Shown here: in pieces, positions 37,701 through 49,200 of the stretch | Numbering within the stretch: the stretch's first letter is position 1 | Layout: each line of letters begins with the position of its first letter | The notes under the pieces: generated by a model | The model's database searches: none | What the model was told of the DNA's origin: nothing | Seen by the model: only the letters and a program-made list of their open reading frames with translations | Origin: Pocillopora verrucosa | Taxonomy: Eukaryota > Cnidaria > Anthozoa > Scleractinia > Pocilloporidae | DNA length: 64,000 bases | NCBI RefSeq assembly: GCF_036669915.1 | Contig: NC_089318.1 | Coordinates: 11,619,071-11,683,070, forward strand | Direction of reading: 5' to 3' | Translations under genes and position numbers: made by a program

Positions 37701-38510
37701 TTCCGATTTTTAGTTTGTTAAATGCATACAAGGTACAGAAGAGTGTGGAAGACAAGGAATTGCTCCTCTCTGTGCTGAAATGCGGTGAAAATCAAAGGTA
37801 AATGATAAATCATCTGACAAAACATGGGACGGACGTTCTTACACAACAATCAGAATGAACATGTTAGTAGTATTGTAGGGTGGAGGTATGAAATATAAAA
37901 ATGTAAAATCATTGTGAATACTACAAATATCGAAACTGCAGGTATAGATACATCTTCGCAAGATTTGCTTTTGTTACTGAACCATCAGAATTCCTTTTTC
38001 TAATTTTTACGGCACACAAGACATTAAATAGTGCGGTTCAGTGTGATACATCAGTGGTTCTTTGGTATACTCGGCTTTTTATCCCTTTCAATTAATTACA
38101 CTTTCTTATTTTGTTTTTTTGTTTGTTTGTTTGTTTGTTTTTGTTTTTGTTTTTGTTTTTTCTAAGCTCTCCACCTTGCTACTCACAAGATTTGCTCTCA
38201 ATTGCCCCGAGTTCAACGCCTTGGCTGCACCTTGTATATAGCCAATTAGTCTGTCCCCGGCCAGTTGGGATTTTTAAACACTGGGTTTATTTACAATGTT
38301 TTCTTCAATTTGTTTGTAGTGGTCAATTTGTTTATATTTTTACTACTATTATTAATGTTTGTCTTTCATGACCTTTATTTCTTAGGCCTATGAAGATCTT
38401 ATAGCAATGTACCAGTCTAATAATTTCGAATGTCACCTAATTGCAGGACGTTAGGACCGTCTCTGAGTAGACTGATTTATCAGCTGTTCTGTTTGCCTTC
38501 CCTGTGTTAA
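25760..38510 (+). CDS. MUS81: Crossover junction endonuclease MUS81
   Basis: Eighteen exons give 620 residues in frame: 25760-25873, 27555-27627, 28837-28899, 29143-29267, 29920-30015, 30690-30770, 32175-32263, 32543-32833, 33548-33597, 34080-34178, 34507-34584, 34669-34781, 34856-34972, 35247-35342, 37006-37131, 37373-37476, 37714-37797, 38447-38510. MUS81 with EME1/EME2 cuts branched DNA at stalled forks and junctions. The N-terminal hairpin region ([37 protein letters not shown]), winged helix ([22 protein letters not shown]), ERCC4-type nuclease with VDVNET (Asp337, Glu340), [10 protein letters not shown] and the ERKRMDD metal motif (404-410), and the C-terminal HhH pair are all present. 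Human MUS81 is 551 residues; the excess lies in the linker after the winged helix. Intron 2 uses a GC donor (27628-27629); the rest are GT-AG. The first exon was found by homology and phase. Confidence 0.96.
38120..38160. repeat. GTTT/GTTTTT microsatellite in the last MUS81 intron
   Basis: Five or more GTTT units followed by three GTTTTT units. It lies between the penultimate and last MUS81 exons and does not touch splice sites. Confidence 0.85.
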
Positions 38511-38765
38511 CAATTGAGGTGGAATATCAGATGTTAGGGAGCTGGTTTCTCCTTTTTCTTTCTCTATGTGTAACTAGAACAGACAAGTTGTGCAGATTGG
38601 GCATCCGCGGATGGAAATTGTTACTGATATTACAGTTAGATAAACCTCAATTCTGCTCCATATCATCTTTGCGCTAATTTACATTGTATGGCAGCTTAAA
38701 TCCTTACATGTTAGAAATGTTAGAATATTATAGGGTCAAGAACATACTCTGTGTTCTTTGGTCTT

Positions 38766-38771
38766 AATAAA
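38766..38771 (+). terminator. Candidate polyadenylation signal of MUS81
   Basis: AATAAA about 256 bases after the MUS81 stop, in an AT-rich 3' UTR. Motif-only call. Confidence 0.5.
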
Positions 38772-40262
38772 AAAATCTGTTTAGGTTAACCTGGTGTTTA
38801 TGCACGCTCTTCGTAGAAATCTTAATTTTTTTTACCGTTGGAGGGAAGGGAAGGGGGGTTAGATAGAATGTCTGATTAAAAACTATCATTACCCCACCCC
38901 TTCAGCGTCGAATCACCACGATCCATTTCATTGTTTATTAAAACTCATTCTGGGTACGTATTTGTTTGTTTTTACATTTACACCAGAGAACACGGAAAAG
39001 TAAACATCCTACGCAAAAAACTGTAAGCTGTTCGTAAGCATTTTTCCCGCATATTGCAAAAATCTTTGAAGGATAATAAACATAATAGCCTCCATTCGGT
39101 GAAAAAAAATACACGGATATTTCTTGGACATTATCTGTTCCCCGAAGCTCAGCTTTGCTTTCGGAAAATTGTTCGCCTCTCCGAACAGATAATGTCAGCG
39201 GACAAATAACCTTGCATATTTGCGCGCAAAATGGAGGCTATTGTTTATATGTGAAACCTTATGGGGTATCGAATACGAAGTTATCTCAGGAGTCCACTAC
39301 TAATGAATAATGGGCTCCTGGTTATGTGAATGTTGTGGGTTACATTATTTCTCGCGAAAACTGATATGGTTTTTAACGAGGTTTATGAAATAACTGAGAT
39401 ACAACGTGCGCTCTGATTGGTCAACATTCCGGGTGTGATATTACGTCGGTAAACCGATAGGAAGTGCGGTCTATAGCTCAAATGAATGTACGCAGAAAGT
39501 TTGGTGAACACAGGAGTAACCTAACAGTTGCACGAGGTGCAGCCAATACTAGCCCCAAATTCTTCATGGAATCTTTTACATAACAAGAAGCAAAAAGCCG
39601 ACTGTGTCACTCAGCTGACTGTGTCACTCATGATTTGTAAAAGTTTAAATATGGAGTCCGTAGTAGAGGCGAAAGCAGGTTGACTAATGTGACTGAACAT
39701 TTATTTACAAATAATTCCATTGAATAATTGTAATGATAATATTTTAAAGGTCTCAGCTTTGTAAAATTATAATTCTTGCTTAATGATAATGTTATTTTTG
39801 GTAATAAGATGAATTAAAATTATTGGAAAACTTAGTGAGAAGAAGGCTTAACTTTTAAGCCTTTTTGACAGCGTAATTTCTGTTTCTTGGATTCTCTTCT
39901 TCGAGCGATTCCTTTCCATTTCTTAAAGATCAGCGTAAAAGCAACAGAATCTATCTTATGTGAAAAATGCTTAAAAATCTTCCTCTGACACTAGAGATAA
40001 TGTATTTTTATCTTTCGCCCGGCACATTCTCCATACATTAGCGCCTAAGCAGTGTCAATTGCTATTAGTATATAACAATAACTGACTTTTTCTAACGACA
40101 CTTTCTCGATGTAAGCGTGCATGTAACGCTATTTAAGCTGAGTGAAGGGGTCTAACTCATTGCCCATTTTTCTTTTTTGTAAATCAGTCGGGAAAGAGTA
40201 GTAACTAATGTACATTTCGTTTGTATTAAGAGATGTAAAGCCACGATAAGGTGGACTTCAAT
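38772..40262. other. Spacer between the converging 3' ends of MUS81 and the PDZ giant
   Basis: No exon is supportable. It holds the foldback element at 39076-39251, a short direct repeat of GACTGTGTCACTCA near 39598-39632, and presumably the minus-strand 3' UTR of the PDZ gene. A TTTATT (AATAAA on the minus strand) at 39700-39705 is one possible polyadenylation signal. Confidence 0.45.
39076..39251. mobile_element. Foldback (MITE-like) element, family B, about 175 bp
   Basis: The left end ATAAACATAATAGCCTCCAT is mirrored by ATGGAGGCTATTGTTTAT at the right end, with a 2-base indel. A second inner inverted pair, ACATTATCTGTTC (39128-39140) and GAACAGATAATGT (39184-39196), flanks a small central stem (CGAAGCTCAGCTTTGCTTTCG). 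Nested pairing across nearly the whole length and lack of coding capacity fit a non-autonomous hairpin transposon. Confidence 0.75.
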
Positions 40263-43200
40263 TCATTTATCCCAAAAGGAACGCAAACTTTGTACGGAAG
40301 GGCCACTTGTGGACGTTCCTGTTGACGGGTCTCCTCCAGCACTCTCAGGTTGGCTCTTTTGCGATTGCTCTCTGTCATCTCGGCTAGAAAAGAGACTCTC
40401 GGGTGTTCGCACTCTGGGAACTGCTTCCAATCCTCGAAGCATAGATTTACCATCTGTACTTACTTGGTAGGACGCTGATTGGATGCTAGTTCGGCCCTCG
40501 ATGGAATACCTCTGTCTTTCACGTTCTTTTTCGCCTGACGTCTTGACACCTTTAACATGAGGTACTTTGGACAAACTTACGCCACGTCTTTCACCAAGAT
40601 ATGGGTCTCTCTCTGGTGATTTTGCATACAGTGGCTGGTAAAGGGTGCCTTGTTGTAATCCTCTGGAATAATGCCTCATCCAGGGATCGTCATTCTTGTC
40701 ATCCACATCGACAGGAACAGAAACTTCCTTTTTCCATGAAGTAGTTTGGTATTTGGAAACAGGTTTTATGGCACCAATATCCACTTGTAGAGAAATGGGT
40801 TCAATTTGAGACGAATGTGATGTGACCGTTACCTCCTGAACACTGCTTTTAACGTCTGTAACTGATGTATGGTGTTCATCTTTCGCCGTGTCTAATCGAT
40901 CAACCGCGCCTAATTCAGAATCCGTCTCGGTCATTACGGGTGTCAAGTTAACATAGGCAAAACTGCTTTCCACCTTTGTTATTGATGTGCTGTAGCTTGT
41001 GGTAGCAGGACTGTCTTCGACAGGTTTCGCATCAAAAGAAACGAGATCAGGTTTGGAAGCCTTTAGCGCTGTGTCTCTATCTTCTAAATCACCACTTCTT
41101 TCTTTAGGATGTTCGTGGTCGTCGATGTGGATTTGGTAGGTCACCACATTAAGGGATTGTTGAGTTTTTTCCGAAATGCTGCTGTCTATAATTTCTATGG
41201 GCTTGGTTTCGTAAAAAACCTGTTCTCCCTCTTCGTTGTGTTCTTCCGTGTTCTTTGATCTTGATTCCGAATTTGTGTCATTATCGTTGAGTATAGGCTG
41301 CTCAATTAGATAACCTTGCATTAAATCCCAAAGACGAGAGTTGGAACCTCGCCTCGAAGTTTCTTTAGGGCTTTTCTCCCTTGGCGATTTGACATTGTCT
41401 TCAGCTTTTGTGGGTGAATCGCTTTTTAATCGAGGTTCATCTTCAGTATAATTTAATGCGGCTAGCTGCGCTGAAATGTCTGGTATTTCTCTTTCCTTTG
41501 TGTGCTGTGAGATTTGTTCTTCATCTGTCAGATGGCCATTCTGTTCATCGAGTACGAATACTTTATTATTTTGCGGATATTCAAGGTAGAAGTCATGGCT
41601 AGGTTCAGTAGCTTGAATCTCCATAGTGTTAGAGAAATTTGGAGATTTTTCCTCCCTGATGTCATCTGCGTCTTCAGTGACAGGTGACGTCCTCTTAAGA
41701 GAGCGTGTCACTATAATAAGCGATTGTTCACGGATCTCATGGTTTTCATCCCCCGTTGGCGGGTCATCTTGAATTGTTACATGAGATACATCCTCAAAAG
41801 TATGGGCTTGTACGTCCCATGTAGGAGACACGCGGTCCCTTTGGTTAGGTGATAACAAATTTGGTGCATCACTTTCCTCAGAAGGCTTCGATAGAACCGA
41901 CACATCTGGGACATCGTAGTCCAATGACCGAAACTTAAACAATGGGACAACGCCTTCTTCTTGCACGAATGCACCATCGTCCTCTTCAACCTGAGCGACT
42001 CGGCAAGGATAGTCCAGATGATTGGAAACCTCTCCTGGTGGCTCGTTAAATTGAAGTTCTATAGAACTTACTTTCAATTCATCCTCGTGTTCAGTGTCTT
42101 GATATGGTCTTTTAAGGGAGCGAGATACAACTACAAAAGGATCCTCTTCTACACCTGAGGGATTTGTTTCCTGTGTTTCGGATGCGTAATTATGGGTTAC
42201 AACATAGTCCACTGCTTTGTACTGATGGAGTGATAGGTCCAATGAAGAAGGAAGGTCATCTTCCTCCCGTTTCGTTTCTGTGGTTGCTTGATCTTTTGGC
42301 TTGGGTAGATCATTCAACTCGCTGACGTTGTAACTTGAGATCTCTTCATCCGACGAAGACGAGGAACTCGTAGGTTTCTGCTCTTTTGATGATATTTTGC
42401 CGCTTAGCATCAACGAGTCATGAGTTACTTCTTCTTGAATATCAAAGGTTATCGATCCTGACTTTCCTGGTTCCTTTATTTCATCAGCCACTGAGGTAAA
42501 TGTTCTGTCGTCCACTTTGTAGGTCTGCTTTTTCTTGTCATTTTCTTTCGCTTCATCAGATGATGATGAACTCCTTGATTTCTTTCGTTTAAGTAAGTCT
42601 TGATGATTTAGGCCAAAGGAACCTTCATCGGAGGACGAAGAAGATGAGCTTGTTTTCGGTTTTTGCTTTTTCAAATTCAATCCTGAAACAAAATCAGCTG
42701 TGGGACGGTTTTGATCTTCGTTATCATCATCTGATGAAGAAGAACTTGTTGAGGATTTCCGTTCGCTCGCTTTCTTTTTGGACGAGGAACCACTCTCCTT
42801 GGACGATGCTGAGCTGTTTGAACTCTTTCGGAACACCTGTGGTAGTTTGGACTTCTTTTTTCGTTTTGACTTCTTTTCCTTGTCATCCTCGGCATCAGAA
42901 GAGGATGAGGAGGATGATGAAGATGAAGTACTTTTTCTCTTTAATGAAGATGGTGTATCTTTACCTTCATGGCCCGGGAGTTCAAGTTCAATTCTTTGCT
43001 TAATTTCACGATCTAGAGTTAATATTCTGCTTGGAGAAGAAGGCTCCTGGACTGATGCTGAACAAACTGTTACGTTTTCTTCGACTTTTACCAGGTTCAT
43101 TTCACCTGGCTTCCAATTATCCACATGAAGGTTTGCATCTGAGATGTCTGCATCGAAGTTTAGATCAGATTCGTTGGGTTGATTTGGTGACAATAGTCTC

Positions 43201-46200
43201 AGTTCCATTTCTGGTCGTATTTCATCGTAACGTTGAAGACTGTGTGGTTCTTCATACGCTACCGAGGGGAGAGACTCTGGTTTACTGTGGAGTTCGATGT
43301 TATCGTAGGTACTTGCGAATTCTACATCGCCTTCGACTGGATTTGCGTCAAAGTCTATGCCCCCAGAATCTTTGGGTGTTGAGGTACTGATACCCCAATC
43401 AACATCACCTTCAAAACTCTTCCCTCTAAGACCTTTCATGTCAACTGGTTCTAACGATGCTCGTTTTTTATTTGGTGATGATACAGTGAAATCTAATTCC
43501 GGTGCATCAACATCTAATCCCTTCATGTCAGCCTCTAATTGTTGCCGTAGGTCTACAGCTGGAGCATGAACACTTATTCCGCCTGCTGATGGCATGAAGA
43601 TATCTGGTTTAGTTCTGTGCATTTCTTTGCCTCTAGGTTTAGGTACGTCAAATGCAGTCAATTCTGAGTCAGTGCTTGGTTCGTCTGCTACTCCGAGGTT
43701 AATATCACCAGCTGTGGTGTCAAACGAGGGCCCAGATATATCTGGCCTCTCAACAGAGACTCTTGACGAATTCATGCTTGGGTCGAACCCATCAATTCCA
43801 ATATCGTTCTCTACTCTGCCCATTGATGGTCCAGATAAGTTATGCTTTTCATGTGAGAAGTCTGGTCCTTTTATATCTTGTATTCCTGCACCTATACTGG
43901 GTGGTTCCGATTCAAAGTCTGGTTTTTCAATATTTGAAGCATCCAGGTCAAACTTGGACCTTTGTATATCAGTGTTATCAAAAATTCTCCGTAGCGAGGA
44001 CCCCGAAATCGTTGACGTCTCATATGAATTTTTAGGTGCATCAAATCCTGAACCTCCGATGCTTGGATCATATAATACAGGGAAATCCAAGCAAATCTTT
44101 GATTTTTCAGCAGATGGATCTGTATCTGTTAAGTTGTCTGAGATGTCGGGAGGCTCCAAAGATATTCCTTTCTTCGGCCCTTGAGAGTCAACGTCTGGTA
44201 CAATTGTACTGAGTTCCAGCCCTTCAGTCGTTTTACGTCCATCAAAATCAAACCCAGAAGTACTTATGTCCACTTTGCTAGGTTTTTCCATCTCCAGTGA
44301 TCCATCAGGGCCACTGATGTTGTAGCCGACACTCCCCTTAGTCTTTCTATAAGGGTCCTCTTCGTCCCCATCTCCTGCACAAGCCAAACAATTAACGCGC
44401 TTTTTCTTTGAAGATGGCAAATTCAATTCTCCTGAAGGTGCGTTAACTGTTGTTCTATGGCCTTGTAGTTTACCATCTGATACATCAACATCCGGGCCTG
44501 AAATACCTCTTTCAAATCTTCCCTCTGGTCCATCAATGTCTGGGGAATTGCCTTGTACTTCAACGCTTGGTCTTTCAGACGAAAAGTTTCCTGTTCTAGA
44601 AAGGTTGAAACCTGTGCCTCCCGATGGAATAGATACATCAGGGGTATTTATACTTGGATCCTTTCCATGAAGTGAAATCTCCGGCGTTCCTGTGGAGATT
44701 CCCTTGTTTTGTCCATGGAAATCAAGGTCTGGTTCAGCTGTTCTGAGTTCGAGTTCTTTTGTTGCTGCAGGTCTATCGACATCAGGCGTAAAAGCAGTTG
44801 TGTCAATTTTACTGGGTTGCACCATCTCTAGTGATCCATCAGGGCCGCCGAAGTTATAGCCAACATTTCCCCTAGTCTTCCTGTATGGGTCAGCTTTATC
44901 CCCATCTCCCGCGCACGAGAGACAATTAACGCCCTTTCTTTTTGTAGAAGGCACATTCAACTCTCCGGAAGGAGCGTCAACTTGTGCTCTAGGGTCTCTC
45001 AGTCTACCCTGTGATATATCAGCATTTGGGGCTGATATGTCTGTATCGAATCTTCCTCTTGGACCATCGATGTCTGGGGAATTAGCTTGTGCTTGAACTC
45101 TGGGTCGTTTTGAAGTAATGTCTCCTGTCCCAGAAAGGCCGATATCAGTACTTCCTGGTGGAATAGATACATCTGGGGTATTTATACTTGGATCTTTTGT
45201 ATGAAGTGAAATTTCTGGCGAGCCCGTAGAAATGCCTTTGTTTGGTCCTTCGATGTCAAAATCTGGTGCAGTTGTTTTGAAGCTCAAGTCTTTCGTTTCT
45301 TCCTGTCCTTGGAAGTCTGGTGCAGAGGCACTTATGTCCATTTTGCTAGGTGTTTCCATCTCTAGTGATCCATCAGGACCGCTAAGGTTATAGCCGACAC
45401 TTCCTTGAGTTTGAGTCTTTCTGTACGGGTCGTCTTTATCCGCGTCTCCTGCACACGACAAACAAGTACCTCGCTTTCTCTTTGAAGATGGCAAATTCAA
45501 CTGTCCAGAAGGTGCGGTAACTTTTGCCTTAGGGCCTCCCAGTTTATCATGTGATATATCAGCATGTGGGGCCGAAATTTCTGTATCGAATCTTCCTTTT
45601 GGACCATCGATTTCTGGGGAATTAGCATCTATTTCAACTTTAGGTCGTTCTGAAGAAATGTTCCCCGATCCAGAGAGGCCGATAGTAGTGCTTCCTGATG
45701 GAAGCGATACATCCGGGGTATTTGTTCTTGGGTCTTTTGCTTGGAGGGAAACCTCTGGCGGTCTCGTTGAGATTCCTTTGTTTGGTCCCTCGATATGAAA
45801 GTCTGGTCCAGTTGTTCTGAGGTCCAGGTCGTTGGTTTCTCCACGTTCATGAAATTCAGGTGCAGAAGCGGTTATGTCCATTTTTCTGGGTTCCACCATT
45901 TCTGGTGATCCATCAGGGCCACTCAGGTCGAAGCCAACATTTCCCTTAGTCTTTCTGTATGGGTCTTCTTTATTTCCGTCTCCTGCACACGAGAAACAAT
46001 TACCACGGTTTTTCTTTGAGGAAGGCAAATTCAACCCACCAGCGGCAGGAACGTCAACATTTTCCTTTGAGCCCTTGAGCACCCCAGATGAAGCATCGAT
46101 GTCTATGGGATTGGTATCTATTTTAGCTTTCGGTCGTTTTGAAGAAATGTCTCCTGTTCTAGAGAGACCAATATTAGTGCTTCCTGGTGGAAAAGTTTCA

Positions 46201-49200
46201 TCTGGGGTATTTATACTTGGATCTTCTGCGTGGAGGCAAATTTCTGGCGGTCCCGTTGAGATTCGTTTGTTTTCTCCTTCGATATCAAAGTCTGAAGGTG
46301 CTGAAATGTCTGTATTGAATCTTCCTTTTCGACCATCGATATCTGGAGAACTGGCTTGCATTTCAACTTTAGGTTGTTTTGAAGAAATGTCTTCCGTTCC
46401 AGGGAGGCCGATATTAGTGCTGCCTGATGGAATACGTTTTTTCATCTCCAATGATTCATCAGGGCCCCTCAGGTCGAAACCAACATTTCCCTTACTCTTT
46501 TTGTACGGGTCGTCCTTGTCCCCATCTCCTGCACAAGACAAACAATTTACGCCCTTTCTCTTAGTAGAATGCAAATTTAGCTCTCCAGAAGGAGCATTAC
46601 CTTGTACTGTAGGGCGTCTCAGTTTACCGTGTGATACGTCAGCATCTGGGGCTGAAATGTCTGTACCGAGTCTTCCTTCTGGACCATCGATGTCTGGGTA
46701 ATTGGCGTCTTTTTCAGCGCTTGATCGTTTTGTAGAAATGTCCCCTTCTCCAGAAAGACCGATATCAGTGCTTCCGTATGGAATAGACACATCTGCGGCA
46801 TTTTTACTTGGATCTGTTGCGTGGACGGAAACTTCTGGCAGCCCTGTTAAGATTCTTTTGTTTGGTCTTTCCATATCAATGTCTGGTCGAGTTGTTTTGA
46901 ATCCCAAGTCAGTTGTTTCTTCATGGCCTTGAAAATCAGGTGCAGAAGCACTTATGTCCACTTTTCTAGGCTTTTCCGTCACTAGTGATCCATCAGGGCC
47001 GTTCAGATCGAAGCCAACATTTCCCTTACTCTTTTTGTAAGGATCGTCTTTATCCCCATCTCCCGCACACGATAAACAATTTACACCCTTTCTTTTGGTA
47101 GAAGGCAAATTCAGCTCTCCAGAAGGTGCGTTACCTTGTGCTTTAGGGCCCCTCATTTTACCATGTGATATATCAGCGCCTGGGGCTGATATGTCTGTAT
47201 CGAATCCTCCTTTCGGGCCATTAATATCTGGGGAATTTGCTTCTATTTCAAATCTAGGTCGTTCTGTGGAGATTTCCCCTTCTCCAGAAAGGCCAATACG
47301 AGTGTTTCCCGACGGAAAAGATACATCTGGGGCATTAATACTCGGATCTTTTGCGTGAAGGGAAATTTCTGGCGGTCCCGTTGAGATTTGCTTGTTTGGT
47401 CCTTCGATATCAAAGTCTGGTCCACTTGTTTTGAGGCCTATGTCTTTCGTTATTGCATGTCCTTGAAAATCAGGCCTGGAAGTATTTAGGGCCACTTTGC
47501 TACGTTTTTCCATCTCCATCGATCCATCGGGGCCGCTGAAGTCATAGCCAACATTTCCTCTTGTCTTTCCGTAAGGGTCGTCTTTGTCATCATCTCCCGC
47601 ACAAGACAAACAGTTAACGCGCTTTTTCTTGATAGAAGGCACATTCAACTCTCCGGAAGGAGCGTCAACTTGTGCTCTAGGCCCTCTCAGTTTACCCTGT
47701 GATATATCAGCATTTGGGGCTGATATGTCTGTATCGAATCTTCCTCTAGGACCATCGATGTCTGGGGAATTGGCTTCTGCTTGAACTCTGGGTCGTTTTG
47801 AAGTAATGTCTCCTGTCCCAGAAAGGCCGATATCAGTACTTCCTGGTGGAATAGATACATCTGGGGTATTTATACTTGGATCTTTTGTATGAAGTGAAAT
47901 TTCTGGCGAGCCCGTAGAAATGCCTTTGTTTGGTCCTTCGATGTCAAAATCTGGTGCAGTTGTTTTGAAGCTCAAGTCTTTCGTTTCTTCCTGTCCTTGG
48001 AAGTCTGGTGCAGAGGCACTTATGTCCATTTTGCTAGGTGTTTCCATCTCTAGTGATCCATCAGGACCGCTAAGGTTATAGCCGACACTTCCTTGAGTTT
48101 GAGTCTTTCTGTACGGGTCGTCTTTATCCGCGTCTCCTGCACACGACAAACAAGTACCTCGCTTTCTCTTTGAAGATGGCAAATTCAACTGTCCAGAAGG
48201 TGCGGTAACTTTTGCCTTAGGGCCTCCCAGTTTACCATGTGATATATCAGCATGTGGGGCCGAAATTTCTGTATCGAATCTTCCTTTTGGACCATCGATT
48301 TCTGGGGAATTAGCATCTATTTCAACTTTAGGTCGTTCTGAAGAAATGTTCCCCGATCCAGAGAGGCCGATAGTAGTGCTTCCTGATGGAAGCGATACAT
48401 CCGGGGTATTTGTTCTTGGGTCTTTTGCTTGGAGGGAAACCTCTGGCGGTCTCGTTGAGATTCCTTTGTTTGGTCCCTCGATATGAAAGTCTGGTCCAGT
48501 TGTTCTGAGGTCCAGGTCGTTGGTTTCTCCACGTTCATGAAATTCAGGTGCAGAAGCGGTTATGTCCATTTTTCTGGGTTCCACCATTTCTGGTGATCCA
48601 TCAGGGCCACTCAGGTCGAAGCCAACATTTCCCTTAGTCTTTCTGTATGGGTCTTCTTTATTTCCGTCTCCTGCACACGAGAAACAATTACCACGGTTTT
48701 TCTTTGAGGAAGGCAAATTCAACCCACCAGCGGCAGGAACGTCAACATTTTCCTTTGAGCCCTTGAGCTTCTCAGGTGAAGTATCGACACTTGGCCCAGA
48801 AAGCTGTGTTTTTAGTCTACCTTGCGACGTTTTGATATTTGGCGAATAGCTATTTAGCTGTACATTGGATCCTAAATCCCTTTGCTCTTCGTCGAGCGAT
48901 GGTCCCGTAATTTCTCCCGTGACATTTTTGGCCGGAATAGAAATGCCAGGTTCTCTGACGCTCAAATTATCTGTAAATTTACCACCCTCATTAATATCAA
49001 CAGAACAATCATCACTCGGTCTGTCCCAATCCATTCTATTACTTGTCTTCCCTCTGGTGTAAGGCTCCCCTTTGTCTCCTTTGGATACACAGGAGAAACA
49101 TTTCGCACGCTTAGTCTTAGGTGAAGGCAAGCTCAGGTTTGAAGGTGAACCTTGAAGATTGTGTGGTTTCATATTCGGCCCAGCAATACGCGCCTGTGGT

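Larger units (their letters stand above)
44300..49110 (-). repeat. AHNAK-like coding repeat array, unit about 537-540 bp
   Basis: Ten copies of a C-x-x-C centre occur on the minus strand near 49090, 48690, 48145, 47605, 47070, 46540, 45995, 45457, 44920 and 44383. The first is degenerate (KCFSCVSKGDKGEPY); the others fit NCLSCAGDGDKDDPYRK. Within a unit the order is LPSSKKKR-basic cluster, CxxC, GNVGYDLSGPDGSLEM, DISASAPDFQG, PDFDIEGPNKGIS, PPEISLHAKDPSINTPDVS, GLSGTGDISSKRP, NSPDIDGPKGRFDTDISAP. Unit spacing is about 530-549 bp, except the first, which is shorter. The unit preceding the copy at 45995 is partly deleted and rearranged (about 46080-46440). Confidence 0.88.

Noticed and set aside
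45874-46701. Plus-strand open frame of 275 codons inside the PDZ giant, with others at 43594-44184, 47095-47358 and 48562-48849
   Set aside because: They are antisense shadows of the repetitive minus-strand exon. Repetition of a low-complexity, stop-poor sequence keeps the opposite strand open, and the products have no domain character.
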